DNA of 6,763 nt from Spirochaetia bacterium (GTDB taxonomy: Bacteria; Spirochaetota; Spirochaetia; Sphaerochaetales; Sphaerochaetaceae). Both the position numbers and the translations under genes were made by a program. Position 1 is the stretch's first letter, and each line of letters begins with the position of its first letter. Below the pieces are notes generated by a model. The model worked only from the letters and a program-made list of their open reading frames with translations, did no database searches and was not told the DNA's origin. The DNA is taken from NCBI GenBank assembly GCA_900769955.1, contig CAAGIP010000055.1:1-6763 (forward strand). Reading direction: 5' to 3'. Positions 1 to 6,105 of the stretch are shown one piece after another.

Positions 1-996
1 CTTGCCGGAATAATCATACCCATGCTTACGACAGGTTCGATGACGGTGGGAGGAAATGCCCAGTCAGCATACAGCAATGTTGCCCTGCTCTTTTCGATCT
101 TTGCACCCCTGTTCCTCTGCTTCACGATTTTCGGAGTGCGTGAAAACAGGGATACTCCGGTATCGACCGGTTCCAGGATAGGAATTAAGAAGATAATAAC
201 GACGATAAAGAACAACGACCAGCTGGTCTGGGTCGGCATTATCTTCCTCCTCCAGCAGATCGGCATCAACATGATCCTCGGCGGTCTTGGTTCCACATAC
301 ATCTACTTCGCATTCGGTTACGAAGGCGGGCTTTATTCGACATTCAGCACAATCGGAGTGCTTGCAACTGCGTTTCTGATGGTATTCTATCCTGCCATTT
401 CGCAGCGGATAAGAAGAAAGCAGCTGATGAAATACATGCTTGCAATGTCCCTGGCCGCATACGCACTTATGATAGCAGCAGGTGTCATCCTTCCCTCATC
501 CATGATCAAGTTCTGGGTGATCACGATATGCTACATGTTCTCAAACCTCGGCCAGTACGCTTACTACCTTGTACTGATGATCTCGATCATCAACACTGTT
601 GAGTACAATGAGTATAAGAACGGAACAAGGGATGAAGCGATAATCGCATCTCTCAGGCCATTCCTGACAAAGCTTTCATCGGCACTTGTGATCCTGCTGA
701 CATCATTAAGCTATCTGGCATTCGGGGTTACTGAAATCACGAACCAGATCTCATCACTTGAACAGCAGACCAACCTGGGCCTGATCACTGAAGCCGAGAA
801 GCTGTCATCGATAAAGGGAGTGCTTTCAGGAGTCGAAGGCTACCAGACACTTGGCCTCATCCTCGTGATGGCAATACTTCCCGCAGTGCTGATGACCGCA
901 GCCTATAAACTATATAAGAAGCACTACATCCTTGACGAGGATGAGTATGAAAGAATACTTAATGTTCTCGATAAGAGAAAGGAGAAGAAGGCATGA
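1..996 (+). CDS. GPH-family sugar:cation symporter (5' truncated by window edge)
   Basis: This is the C-terminal 331 residues of a glycoside-pentoside-hexuronide:cation symporter (major facilitator superfamily), an inner-membrane importer for sugars or glycosides. The reading frame is open from base 1 through the first internal ATG at 22, so the gene starts upstream; family members are usually about 450-500 residues, so roughly a quarter to a third is missing. The fragment alternates hydrophobic helices with short charged loops. The most diagnostic piece is encoded at about 598-684, VEYNEYKNGTRDEA followed by SLRPFLTKL, which matches the GPH signature of an acidic/aromatic stretch, a G-x-R turn and an F-x-x-K helix. 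The tail is a charged cytoplasmic end rich in Lys and Glu. The stop overlaps the start of the downstream deacetylase by 4 bp, so the two are probably translationally coupled. The transported substrate cannot be read from sequence; the neighbour hints at an acetamido-sugar or its glycoside. Confidence 0.9.
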   Translation, partial: LAGIIIPMLTTGSMTVGGNAQSAYSNVALLFSIFAPLFLCFTIFGVRENRDTPVSTGSRIGIKKIITTIKNNDQLVWVGIIFLLQQIGINMILGGLGSTYIYFAFGYEGGLYSTFSTIGVLATAFLMVFYPAISQRIRRKQLMKYMLAMSLAAYALMIAAGVILPSSMIKFWVITICYMFSNLGQYAYYLVLMISIINTVEYNEYKNGTRDEAIIASLRPFLTKLSSALVILLTSLSYLAFGVTEITNQISSLEQQTNLGLITEAEKLSSIKGVLSGVEGYQTLGLILVMAILPAVLMTAAYKLYKKHYILDEDEYERILNVLDKRKEKKA

Positions 997-1745
997 GTGA
1001 CATGGAAATGCTCACATCCCTGATGCAGCCGCCTAAGCTTGAAGGAATAACAAAACTGCTCTGCGTCCAGCCCCATCCCGATGACAATGAACTGGGACTC
1101 GGAGGAATCATACAGGATCTGGTATCAAAGGGTGTACAGGTCGACTACCTTACAGTCACGGACGGCTCACTCGGGGACATCGGGCTCACTGACGGCTCCG
1201 AACCACTTCCTGAGATAAGAAAGCGTGAAGCCGCCACTGCGGGAAAGTATCTGGGGGTTTCGGAATTTTACTTCCTCGGTCACGGCGATGCGACTCTTTC
1301 GGACGTTCCGTCCCTTGCCGGTGAAATTGCTGAAATCCTGAGAAAGGGGCGCTACGATGCAGTAGCCGCTCCCGATCCCTGGAATTTGTATGAAGCGCAT
1401 AACGACCACATCGTGACAGGCAGGGCAACTGCCCAGGCTGCGATCTCATCATCGCTGAAGTGCTATCCGAGGGGCACAGAAACAGCTCCGGTGGAACTTA
1501 AGGCCGTGCTCTTCTATTTCACCCAGCAGCCCAACACACTCGTTGACACAACCATTTATTTTCAGAAGAAGATGGAAGCTGTCGCAATGCACCGCTCCCA
1601 GATGTCACCTGAAATGATTCAGCTCTATACGGGATACTTTGCCTGGAGGGGAAGAACACAGAGCGGGGATGAGAGGATAATGGAAGGAGTAAAAGCACTT
1701 CTTCCGCTCCATCTCCACTGCATTCCCGAAGCACTGAACATCTGA
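993..1745 (+). CDS. PIG-L/LmbE family N-deacetylase
   Basis: A 250-residue zinc-dependent deacetylase of the PIG-L (LmbE) family, which removes N-acetyl or similar acyl groups from amino sugars and their conjugates. The N-terminal signature is QPHPDDNELGLGG at residues 26-38, giving the expected metal ligands H28 and D31 and the catalytic base D30. The second metal-site motif is HNDH at 136-139, with H139 as the likely third ligand. No signal peptide is visible, so it should act in the cytoplasm on an imported substrate. The first ATG is preferred over those at codons 4 and 6 because a GGAG at 981-984 lies 8 nt upstream of it and because it overlaps the transporter stop in an ATGA. A strong hairpin follows the stop codon, making this the last gene of its operon. 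The family assignment is firm; the substrate (N-acetylglucosamine derivative, chitooligosaccharide or other) is inference from its coupling to a sugar symporter. Confidence 0.92.
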   Translation: MSDMEMLTSLMQPPKLEGITKLLCVQPHPDDNELGLGGIIQDLVSKGVQVDYLTVTDGSLGDIGLTDGSEPLPEIRKREAATAGKYLGVSEFYFLGHGDATLSDVPSLAGEIAEILRKGRYDAVAAPDPWNLYEAHNDHIVTGRATAQAAISSSLKCYPRGTETAPVELKAVLFYFTQQPNTLVDTTIYFQKKMEAVAMHRSQMSPEMIQLYTGYFAWRGRTQSGDERIMEGVKALLPLHLHCIPEALNI

Positions 1746-1750
1746 AAAAA

Positions 1751-1785
1751 GAAAAGGACCGGCTTCACTCAGTCCGGGCCTTTTC
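1751..1785. terminator. Bidirectional intrinsic terminator between convergent genes
   Basis: The arms GAAAAGGACCGG (1751-1762) and CCGGGCCTTTTC (1774-1785) pair over 12 positions with one A/G mismatch, around an 11-nt loop. The stem ends in an A-tract on the left and a T-tract on the right, so either transcript would form a GC-rich stem followed by U residues. It sits 5 bp after the deacetylase stop and 3 bp before the DUF1667 stop on the other strand, as expected for a shared terminator. Confidence 0.85.
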
Positions 1786-1788
1786 CTT

Positions 1789-2139
1789 TCACATCTTTTC
1801 AGAAGTTGCGACAAGATCAGAGCCGGTTCCCGCAATGTCCTTAACCAGTACATCCCCGATGTGTACCGGTGGGACGGCTATGGTCATGTGAATCACATCC
1901 ATGACCTGAAAGATCATATCCTTCGGGATTTCAGGGACGGTTTTCACTGAAACGCGTCCATCTCCTGCCTTGACGGTGGATGTTACCGTCCGCTTTGGAG
2001 CCATCACCTCATTTTCAGCATATCTCTTACCCCGAGCGCAGGTATTCCCTTCCACGCTGATGACTTCATTTCCCTCAAGACTCACCTTAAGCTGACATCC
2101 GAGAGGACAGTTTATGCATGTGAGATTCCTGACTGTCAT
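1789..2139 (-). CDS. DUF1667 family protein, likely iron-sulfur subunit of an FAD oxidoreductase complex
   Basis: A 116-residue protein matching the DUF1667 family, which is habitually encoded beside GlpA-like and FAD/NAD(P) oxidoreductases. The N-terminus carries four cysteines, C8-x2-C11-x3-C15-x18-C34, within the context TCINCPLGCQLKV and GNTCARGK. This resembles the N-terminal [4Fe-4S] motif of molybdopterin oxidoreductases, so a bound iron-sulfur cluster is a reasonable inference, though not demonstrated. The rest (about residues 45-116) is a compact domain of short strands with a conserved-looking VPEIPKD segment and no further cysteines. There is no signal peptide or membrane helix. 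The start ATG overlaps the stop of the upstream oxidoreductase by 4 bp and is preceded by a strong GGAGGTGG (minus strand, 2151-2144). It is the third gene of the operon and may take the place that GlpC holds in GlpABC. Family is confident; biochemical role is not known to me. Confidence 0.85.
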   Translation of the reverse strand: MTVRNLTCINCPLGCQLKVSLEGNEVISVEGNTCARGKRYAENEVMAPKRTVTSTVKAGDGRVSVKTVPEIPKDMIFQVMDVIHMTIAVPPVHIGDVLVKDIAGTGSDLVATSEKM

Positions 2140-3356
2140 GCTTCCACCTCCACACTTATTTCTCCCGTCACGGGATCACTGAGCAGCACGCTCTCCATCT
2201 CACCGGGAGCGAGGATGGGGCGCTTAATGCGCTTTATTTCCCTGCCATCGCATTTCACTACGACTGAGGCAGTGCGGAAGGGAGCGGAAACACGGAACCT
2301 GACCATGACGTTGTCAGAACCCTTCCTTATTTTCTGAGGTACCGTATACCTTACTCCGTTAAGCGGAGTTACGGGAACGCATTCATCATCAGTGACTGCT
2401 CCTTTTATGTATTCGGCAGCACTCCGTCCCGCTGCAGAGGCTTCCTCAGAGACATAATCGACAAGATCATGGACGTGGAGCACGTTGCCGCAGGCAAATA
2501 TTCCATCTCCCGCACTGAACGAATCATCAACCATGGGTCCTCCCGTTACCGGTGAAAGCACAAGACCTGCCTTCCGGGATAGTTCATTTTCAGGCAGAAG
2601 TCCCACTGAAAGGAGAAGCGTATCGCACTCAAATCTCAGTTCACTGCCCTTCACGGGCTTCCTGTTTTCATCAACAGATGCGACGGTTACGGCTTCAACC
2701 CTCTCCTTTCCTTCAATGTTCACGACAGTATGTGACAGGAGTAATGGAATACCGTAATCATCAAGGCACTGGACTATGTTACGCTTCAGCCCGCCTGAAT
2801 ACGGCATGATCTCGGCAACGGCGAGCACCTTGGCCCCCTCCAGCGTGAGGCGACGTGCCATGATGAGACCGATGTCCCCGGAGCCGAGTATCACGGCACG
2901 GCGACCGACCATATACCCTTCCACATTCATCAGTCGCTGTGCGGTTCCGGCGGAGAAGATCCCGGCAGGACGGTATCCGGGAATGTTAAGTGCTCCGCGG
3001 GGACGCTCCCTGCATCCCATCGCCAGGATTATCGCTTTTGTCTCAATGGTCACGACTCCGTTCATGCAGTTCACGCAGGTGACTTCATGAGGCTTCAGAT
3101 CAATGACCATGGTCCGGGTAAGTACCTCTATTCCCCGCTTCTCCGCTTCCCTGACAAACCTGAGGGCATATTCGGGACCTGTAAGCTCTTCCTTAAATGT
3201 ATGAAGCCCGAAACCATTATGAATGCACTGATTAAGGATTCCTCCGGGCGCGCCGGAACGCTCTATTATCAGGATATCCCTGATCCCTGAATCATACGCT
3301 GAGACCGCGGCGGCAAGGCCTGCGGCACCTCCCCCGATTACAACGAGCTGTCTCAT
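2136..3356 (-). CDS. FAD/NAD(P)-dependent oxidoreductase with C-terminal extension
   Basis: A 406-residue pyridine-nucleotide-disulfide-type flavoprotein. Residues 8-13 (GGGAAG) form the FAD-binding glycine motif, followed by the acidic end of the second strand at E32. GGILNQCIHNGFG at 38-50 and GCRERPRG at 114-121 are typical of the subfamily containing HcnB-like and DUF1667-associated oxidoreductases. GSGDIG at 158-163 is the NAD(P)-binding motif, and DGIFACGN at 284-291 is the second FAD contact. No active-site CxxC disulfide is seen, so it is probably an electron-transfer flavoprotein and not a thioredoxin-reductase-like enzyme. About 80 residues (325-406) after the core form a strand-rich extension of unclear role. 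It is the middle gene of a three-gene operon, with ATGA overlaps at both ends and a GAGGTGA ribosome site just upstream (minus strand, 3367-3361). It likely passes electrons between the GlpA-like subunit, NAD(P) and the DUF1667 protein. That partnership is inferred from operon structure. Confidence 0.9.
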   Translation of the reverse strand: MRQLVVIGGGAAGLAAAVSAYDSGIRDILIIERSGAPGGILNQCIHNGFGLHTFKEELTGPEYALRFVREAEKRGIEVLTRTMVIDLKPHEVTCVNCMNGVVTIETKAIILAMGCRERPRGALNIPGYRPAGIFSAGTAQRLMNVEGYMVGRRAVILGSGDIGLIMARRLTLEGAKVLAVAEIMPYSGGLKRNIVQCLDDYGIPLLLSHTVVNIEGKERVEAVTVASVDENRKPVKGSELRFECDTLLLSVGLLPENELSRKAGLVLSPVTGGPMVDDSFSAGDGIFACGNVLHVHDLVDYVSEEASAAGRSAAEYIKGAVTDDECVPVTPLNGVRYTVPQKIRKGSDNVMVRFRVSAPFRTASVVVKCDGREIKRIKRPILAPGEMESVLLSDPVTGEISVEVEA

Positions 3357-4756
3357 GATATCACCTCAGAGCCAGTACCGCTCTTTCTGACACCTTCCAT
3401 GGCAATGCCTTTTACGGAAGAAATGATCTCCATCACTGCAGGAGAGCAGAACCCACCCTGACAGCGGCCCATACCGGCCCTCACACGGCGTTTCACACCA
3501 TCAATGGTGGAAGCTCCCCGTCTCACTGCTTCCCTTATCTCACCTTCTGAAATCTCTTCACACCTGCATATTATGTTACCGTATGAGGGATCTGTCCTTA
3601 TAAGATCATTCCTCTCACACAGGCTCATCTGAGATGTCTTCGGTATACGCCTCCTCTCCGTAACCGGAGAAGTCTTTCTTTCTGTATGAAGCCTTGCAGC
3701 GATCTTTGCCGCGATATACTCACCTATTGCCGGTGCCGCGGTAAGACCGGGTGAATCGATTGCCGCAGCATTGAAGAAGCCGGGAACAGGTTCGTCAAGG
3801 ATAAAGTCTCCCAGGTCTGTGGATGCCCTCACTCCCGCAAATGATGTTATGACCGATCTGAAGTTAAGGGACGGCACGCTGAGCTTAGCTTTCTCCATGA
3901 CATCCTCAAGTCCGTCCGCAGCAGTGGACACATCCTCCCTGTCCGAAACGGAAATGCTGTCAGGGCCGACCAGGATGTTTCCGTGAACAGTAGGTGTCAC
4001 AAGGACTCCCTTTCCCTTATCGGTGGGAAGCTGGAAGATCGTTGAGTGCACAAGACCTCCTTCCGTCCTGTCCAGAAGCAGATACTCTCCACGCTTAGGA
4101 GTGATGGTGAATGTATGGGAAGTCACCATGTCGTTCAAGAGGTCTGCATACACACCGGATGCATTCACGATGCACTTTGCGAGGAATTCCCCTCTCTCAG
4201 TGATGATCCTGTATAAGACCCCTTCACGCCTTATGGCGGTGACCCTGTGGTCAGTCAGGAGCAGTGCATCATTTGCCATCGCGTTCTCCGCCATCGCATA
4301 TGTAAGCGAGAACGGACAGACAATGCTTCCCGATCCGAGATGAAGCGCATATGTGACGGCTGGGTTAATCGCGGGCTCGAGAGAAAGGATCTCATCACGG
4401 GTGAGAATTTTCATATCCTTAACGCCGTTTTTCACTCCCCGTTCATACAACTTCCGTATACGTACATCATCCCGGTCAAATGAGATGACAAGGGAGCCGT
4501 TATGGACCATGTCTATGTCAAGCTGCTTCTCAAGCTCCTTCAGAAGCATGCTTCCGCGGACATTAAGACGTGCCTTCAGCGTACCCGGCATGGGGTCATG
4601 TCCCGCATGGGCAATTCCGCTGTTGGCCTTGCTCGTACCGGTACAGAGCTCGCTTTCCTTCTCAAGGAGAACGACGGACATATCATAAAGTGAGAGGTAT
4701 CTCGCAACCGAACACCCGGTCACTCCGCCTCCAATGACAATTGCATCGTATATCAT
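3353..4756 (-). CDS. GlpA/LhgO-like FAD-dependent oxidoreductase with BFD-type [2Fe-2S] domain
   Basis: A 467-residue flavoprotein with a DAO-superfamily core (about 1-375) and a C-terminal BFD-like domain. GGGVTG at 9-14 is the FAD-binding loop, followed by the acidic LLEKE. GTSKANSGIAHAGHD (about 40-54) and FAGVRASTD match the GlpA/GlpO/LhgO group. Near the C-terminus, C397-x-C399-x32-C432-x4-C437 is the classic BFD [2Fe-2S] arrangement, seen in anaerobic GlpA and in related amine and hydroxy-acid dehydrogenases. The likely reaction is oxidation of sn-glycerol 3-phosphate to dihydroxyacetone phosphate; L-2-hydroxyglutarate or another hydroxy-acid is an alternative because sequence alone does not separate these. 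It is the first gene of the operon and is translationally coupled to the next. The start at 4756 gives the expected N-terminus (MIYDAIVIGGG), but no Shine-Dalgarno sequence precedes it, which is unlike the two downstream genes. No signal peptide is present. Confidence 0.88.
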   Translation of the reverse strand: MIYDAIVIGGGVTGCSVARYLSLYDMSVVLLEKESELCTGTSKANSGIAHAGHDPMPGTLKARLNVRGSMLLKELEKQLDIDMVHNGSLVISFDRDDVRIRKLYERGVKNGVKDMKILTRDEILSLEPAINPAVTYALHLGSGSIVCPFSLTYAMAENAMANDALLLTDHRVTAIRREGVLYRIITERGEFLAKCIVNASGVYADLLNDMVTSHTFTITPKRGEYLLLDRTEGGLVHSTIFQLPTDKGKGVLVTPTVHGNILVGPDSISVSDREDVSTAADGLEDVMEKAKLSVPSLNFRSVITSFAGVRASTDLGDFILDEPVPGFFNAAAIDSPGLTAAPAIGEYIAAKIAARLHTERKTSPVTERRRIPKTSQMSLCERNDLIRTDPSYGNIICRCEEISEGEIREAVRRGASTIDGVKRRVRAGMGRCQGGFCSPAVMEIISSVKGIAMEGVRKSGTGSEVIS

Positions 4757-4770
4757 AACGGAAAAAGGAT

Positions 4771-4799
4771 ATCACAGTTACAGTGTGACCGCTACTCAA
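4771..4799 (-). promoter_or_regulatory. Candidate promoter for the oxidoreductase operon
   Basis: On the minus strand TTGAGT (4799-4794) and TGTGAT (4776-4771) are separated by 17 nt, each matching 4 of 6 consensus positions of a sigma-70/sigma-A promoter. Initiation would fall around 4764, leaving a leader of only about 8-10 nt before the ATG at 4756. The match is weak and could be chance. Confidence 0.3.
4772..4788. promoter_or_regulatory. Inverted repeat TCACA-N7-TGTGA, possible operator
   Basis: Perfect 5-bp arms TCACA (4772-4776) and TGTGA (4784-4788) flank 7 nt and overlap the candidate -10 and spacer of the oxidoreductase promoter, a position suited to repression. The half-sites are those of Crp/Fnr sites but in the opposite order, so I do not assign it to that family. 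Confidence 0.3.
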
Positions 4800-4965
4800 C
4801 AATTCAGGGAAACTGTATCGGGAAAAGCCGTCTTTGGGACAATACAGACATCATGAATTCCATTGATTATCCCCATTACGTCCTTCATGAACTTTATTTC
4901 CTGACTAACATGTTGCAATGCAGGAATTTACCCTCCGGGAAGCGGGAAAATGGCGGCAATTTGTC

Positions 4966-4994
4966 TTGAATCCTGACTCAGGATGGTGGAAAAT
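4966..4994 (+). promoter_or_regulatory. Candidate promoter for the kinase-PHP operon
   Basis: TTGAAT (4966-4971) and GAAAAT (4989-4994) are spaced by 17 nt, each matching 4 of 6 sigma-A consensus positions. Initiation near 5001 would give a leader of about 22 nt that includes the AGGAGG ribosome site, a sensible geometry. It is supported only by position and a weak motif match. Confidence 0.3.
4970..4984. promoter_or_regulatory. Perfect palindrome ATCCTGA-C-TCAGGAT, possible operator
   Basis: Two 7-bp arms, ATCCTGA (4970-4976) and TCAGGAT (4978-4984), are perfectly complementary around a single central C. The palindrome starts in the candidate -35 and fills most of the spacer of the kinase promoter, where a dimeric repressor would block RNA polymerase. 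The half-site TCCTGACT recurs at 4899-4906. The cognate regulator is not in the window. Confidence 0.4.
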
Positions 4995-5012
4995 CAGCAG
5001 TAAGGGTAATTC

Positions 5013-5018
5013 AGGAGG
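5013..5018 (+). promoter_or_regulatory. Ribosome binding site deciding the kinase start
   Basis: A full AGGAGG lies 4 nt before the ATG at 5023. The more upstream in-frame ATG at 4918 has no comparable site, so translation is placed at 5023. Confidence 0.85.
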
Positions 5019-5022
5019 AAAT

Positions 5023-6105
5023 ATGGTACACAGGAATCCCATAGACACACACGGAAATGACAGATTCATAACGATAGGCGAGATAATGCTCCGTCTCACA
5101 CCGCCCAACTACGAGAAGATAAGGATGACGCACTCCTTTGAGGCGAGCTACGGGGGAGCGGAAGCGAACATAGCACTGGCACTGGCCAACCTCGGAATAG
5201 ACTCAACGTTCTTTTCCGTAGTCCCGGGCAACAGCGTCGGCAAGAGTGCGATAAGGATGCTGAGAAGCAATGACGTTCACTGTACACCGGTGATTCTCTC
5301 CACTCCGGAGGAAACCCCGACCCACAGGCTGGGGAGCTACTACCTTGAGACCGGTTACGGGATCAGGCCAAGCAAGGTCATTTACGACAGGAAACACAGT
5401 GCGATAACGGAATATGACTTTTCCGGATATGATCTGAAGGGACTTCTGAAGGACTTCACCTGGCTCCACCTTTCCGGTATCACACCGGCTCTCGGAGCAA
5501 ACTGCAGGAAGCTTATCATGGACTCCCTGAAGGCAGCAAAGGAGCTGGGACTTACCGTAAGCTTCGACGGAAACTTCAGAAGCACGCTCTGGTCCTGGGA
5601 GGAAGCACGTGACTTCTGCACAAAATGTCTTCCCTACATCGACGTGCTCATCGGCATTGAGCCCTACCACCTTTACAAGGATCCTTCGGACCCTTCAAAG
5701 GGCGATGTTAAGGACGAAATACCGTTCCATCCCACCTATGAGCAGCAGAAGATAATCTTCGAAGAATTCAAAAACCAGTACCCGAACCTCAGGTGCATCG
5801 CACGTCATGTGCGCTATGCGAACAGCGGAAGCGAGAACAGCCTCAAGGCTTATCTCTGGTATGAGGGAAATACCATCGAAAGTAAGATGTTCACCTTCAC
5901 GATCCTGGACCGCGTGGGCGGAGGTGATGCGTTCGCATCCGGTCTCATCTATGCGATGATGAACGGCTACTCACCTGAGGATATGATCAACTTCGCTGTT
6001 GCATCAAGCGCGATCAAGCACACGATCAGGGGAGACGCAAACATCACCGATGATGCCGATACGATAAAAAAGCTCATGAACATGAACTACGACATCAGAA
6101 GATGA
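5023..6105 (+). CDS. PfkB-family sugar kinase, KDG kinase-like
   Basis: A 360-residue ribokinase/PfkB-family kinase, probably 2-keto-3-deoxygluconate kinase, which phosphorylates KDG to KDPG with ATP in hexuronate/Entner-Doudoroff catabolism in the cytoplasm. Numbered from the chosen start, the N-terminus has the strand FITIGEIMLRL, then GGAEAN at 44-49 (substrate-binding signature region). GIRPSKVIYDRKHSA (about 113-127) is typical of KDG kinases, DGNFR at 182-186 is also characteristic, and GGGDAF at 299-304 holds the catalytic base D302 and the anion hole. The length is slightly above the usual 310-340, with an inserted stretch around 218-238 (KDPSDPSKGDVKDEIPFHP). Start 5023 is chosen over 4918 because of the AGGAGG and because the protein then begins just before the first conserved strand. 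It overlaps the PHP gene by 4 bp (ATGA). Fructokinase or another ketosugar kinase remains possible; the PfkB family is certain. Confidence 0.88.
   Translation: MVHRNPIDTHGNDRFITIGEIMLRLTPPNYEKIRMTHSFEASYGGAEANIALALANLGIDSTFFSVVPGNSVGKSAIRMLRSNDVHCTPVILSTPEETPTHRLGSYYLETGYGIRPSKVIYDRKHSAITEYDFSGYDLKGLLKDFTWLHLSGITPALGANCRKLIMDSLKAAKELGLTVSFDGNFRSTLWSWEEARDFCTKCLPYIDVLIGIEPYHLYKDPSDPSKGDVKDEIPFHPTYEQQKIIFEEFKNQYPNLRCIARHVRYANSGSENSLKAYLWYEGNTIESKMFTFTILDRVGGGDAFASGLIYAMMNGYSPEDMINFAVASSAIKHTIRGDANITDDADTIKKLMNMNYDIRR

Larger units (their letters stand above)
4757..5022. promoter_or_regulatory. Divergent intergenic regulatory region
   Basis: This 266-bp gap separates the minus-strand oxidoreductase operon from the plus-strand kinase gene and must hold both promoters. 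I see no RNA gene or credible small ORF in it. Besides the sites listed separately, it contains TCATGAA twice (4851-4857 and 4885-4891), TCCTGACT twice (4899-4906 and 4971-4978) and the short palindrome AACATGTT (4907-4914). The frame of the kinase stays open upstream to an ATG at 4918, but that ATG has no ribosome binding site and the extra 35 residues do not resemble a PfkB N-terminus. Confidence 0.6.

Noticed and set aside
1167..1853. Several 70-90 residue minus-strand open frames opposite the deacetylase and its terminator
   Set aside because: They are shadows of a gene with intact catalytic motifs; they are low in complexity, lack ribosome sites, and one runs through the terminator hairpin.
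4300..4320. Sequence resembling a CcpA cre site (TGTAAGCGAGAACG)
   Set aside because: It has mismatches at consensus positions, lies deep inside the GlpA-like coding region and is far from any promoter, so it is most likely chance.
2485..4688. Plus-strand open frames of 63-111 residues opposite the oxidoreductase operon
   Set aside because: They are antisense to clear flavoprotein genes, rich in Ser/Arg/Pro as expected from reversed codons, and carry no family motif.
4772..4788. Crp/Fnr binding site
   Set aside because: The half-sites are in reversed order with 7-nt spacing (TCACA-N7-TGTGA rather than TGTGA-N6-TCACA), so only a generic inverted repeat is reported.
4918..5022. N-terminal extension of the kinase by 35 residues from the ATG at 4918
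   Set aside because: No ribosome binding site precedes 4918, the added residues do not look like a PfkB N-terminus, and an AGGAGG sits 4 nt before the ATG at 5023. The candidate promoter also lies inside this stretch.
5203..5670. 155-residue open frame on the minus strand antisense to the kinase gene
   Set aside because: It lies wholly opposite a well-supported PfkB gene, has no recognisable domain, and its composition is what antisense reading of this coding sequence would give.
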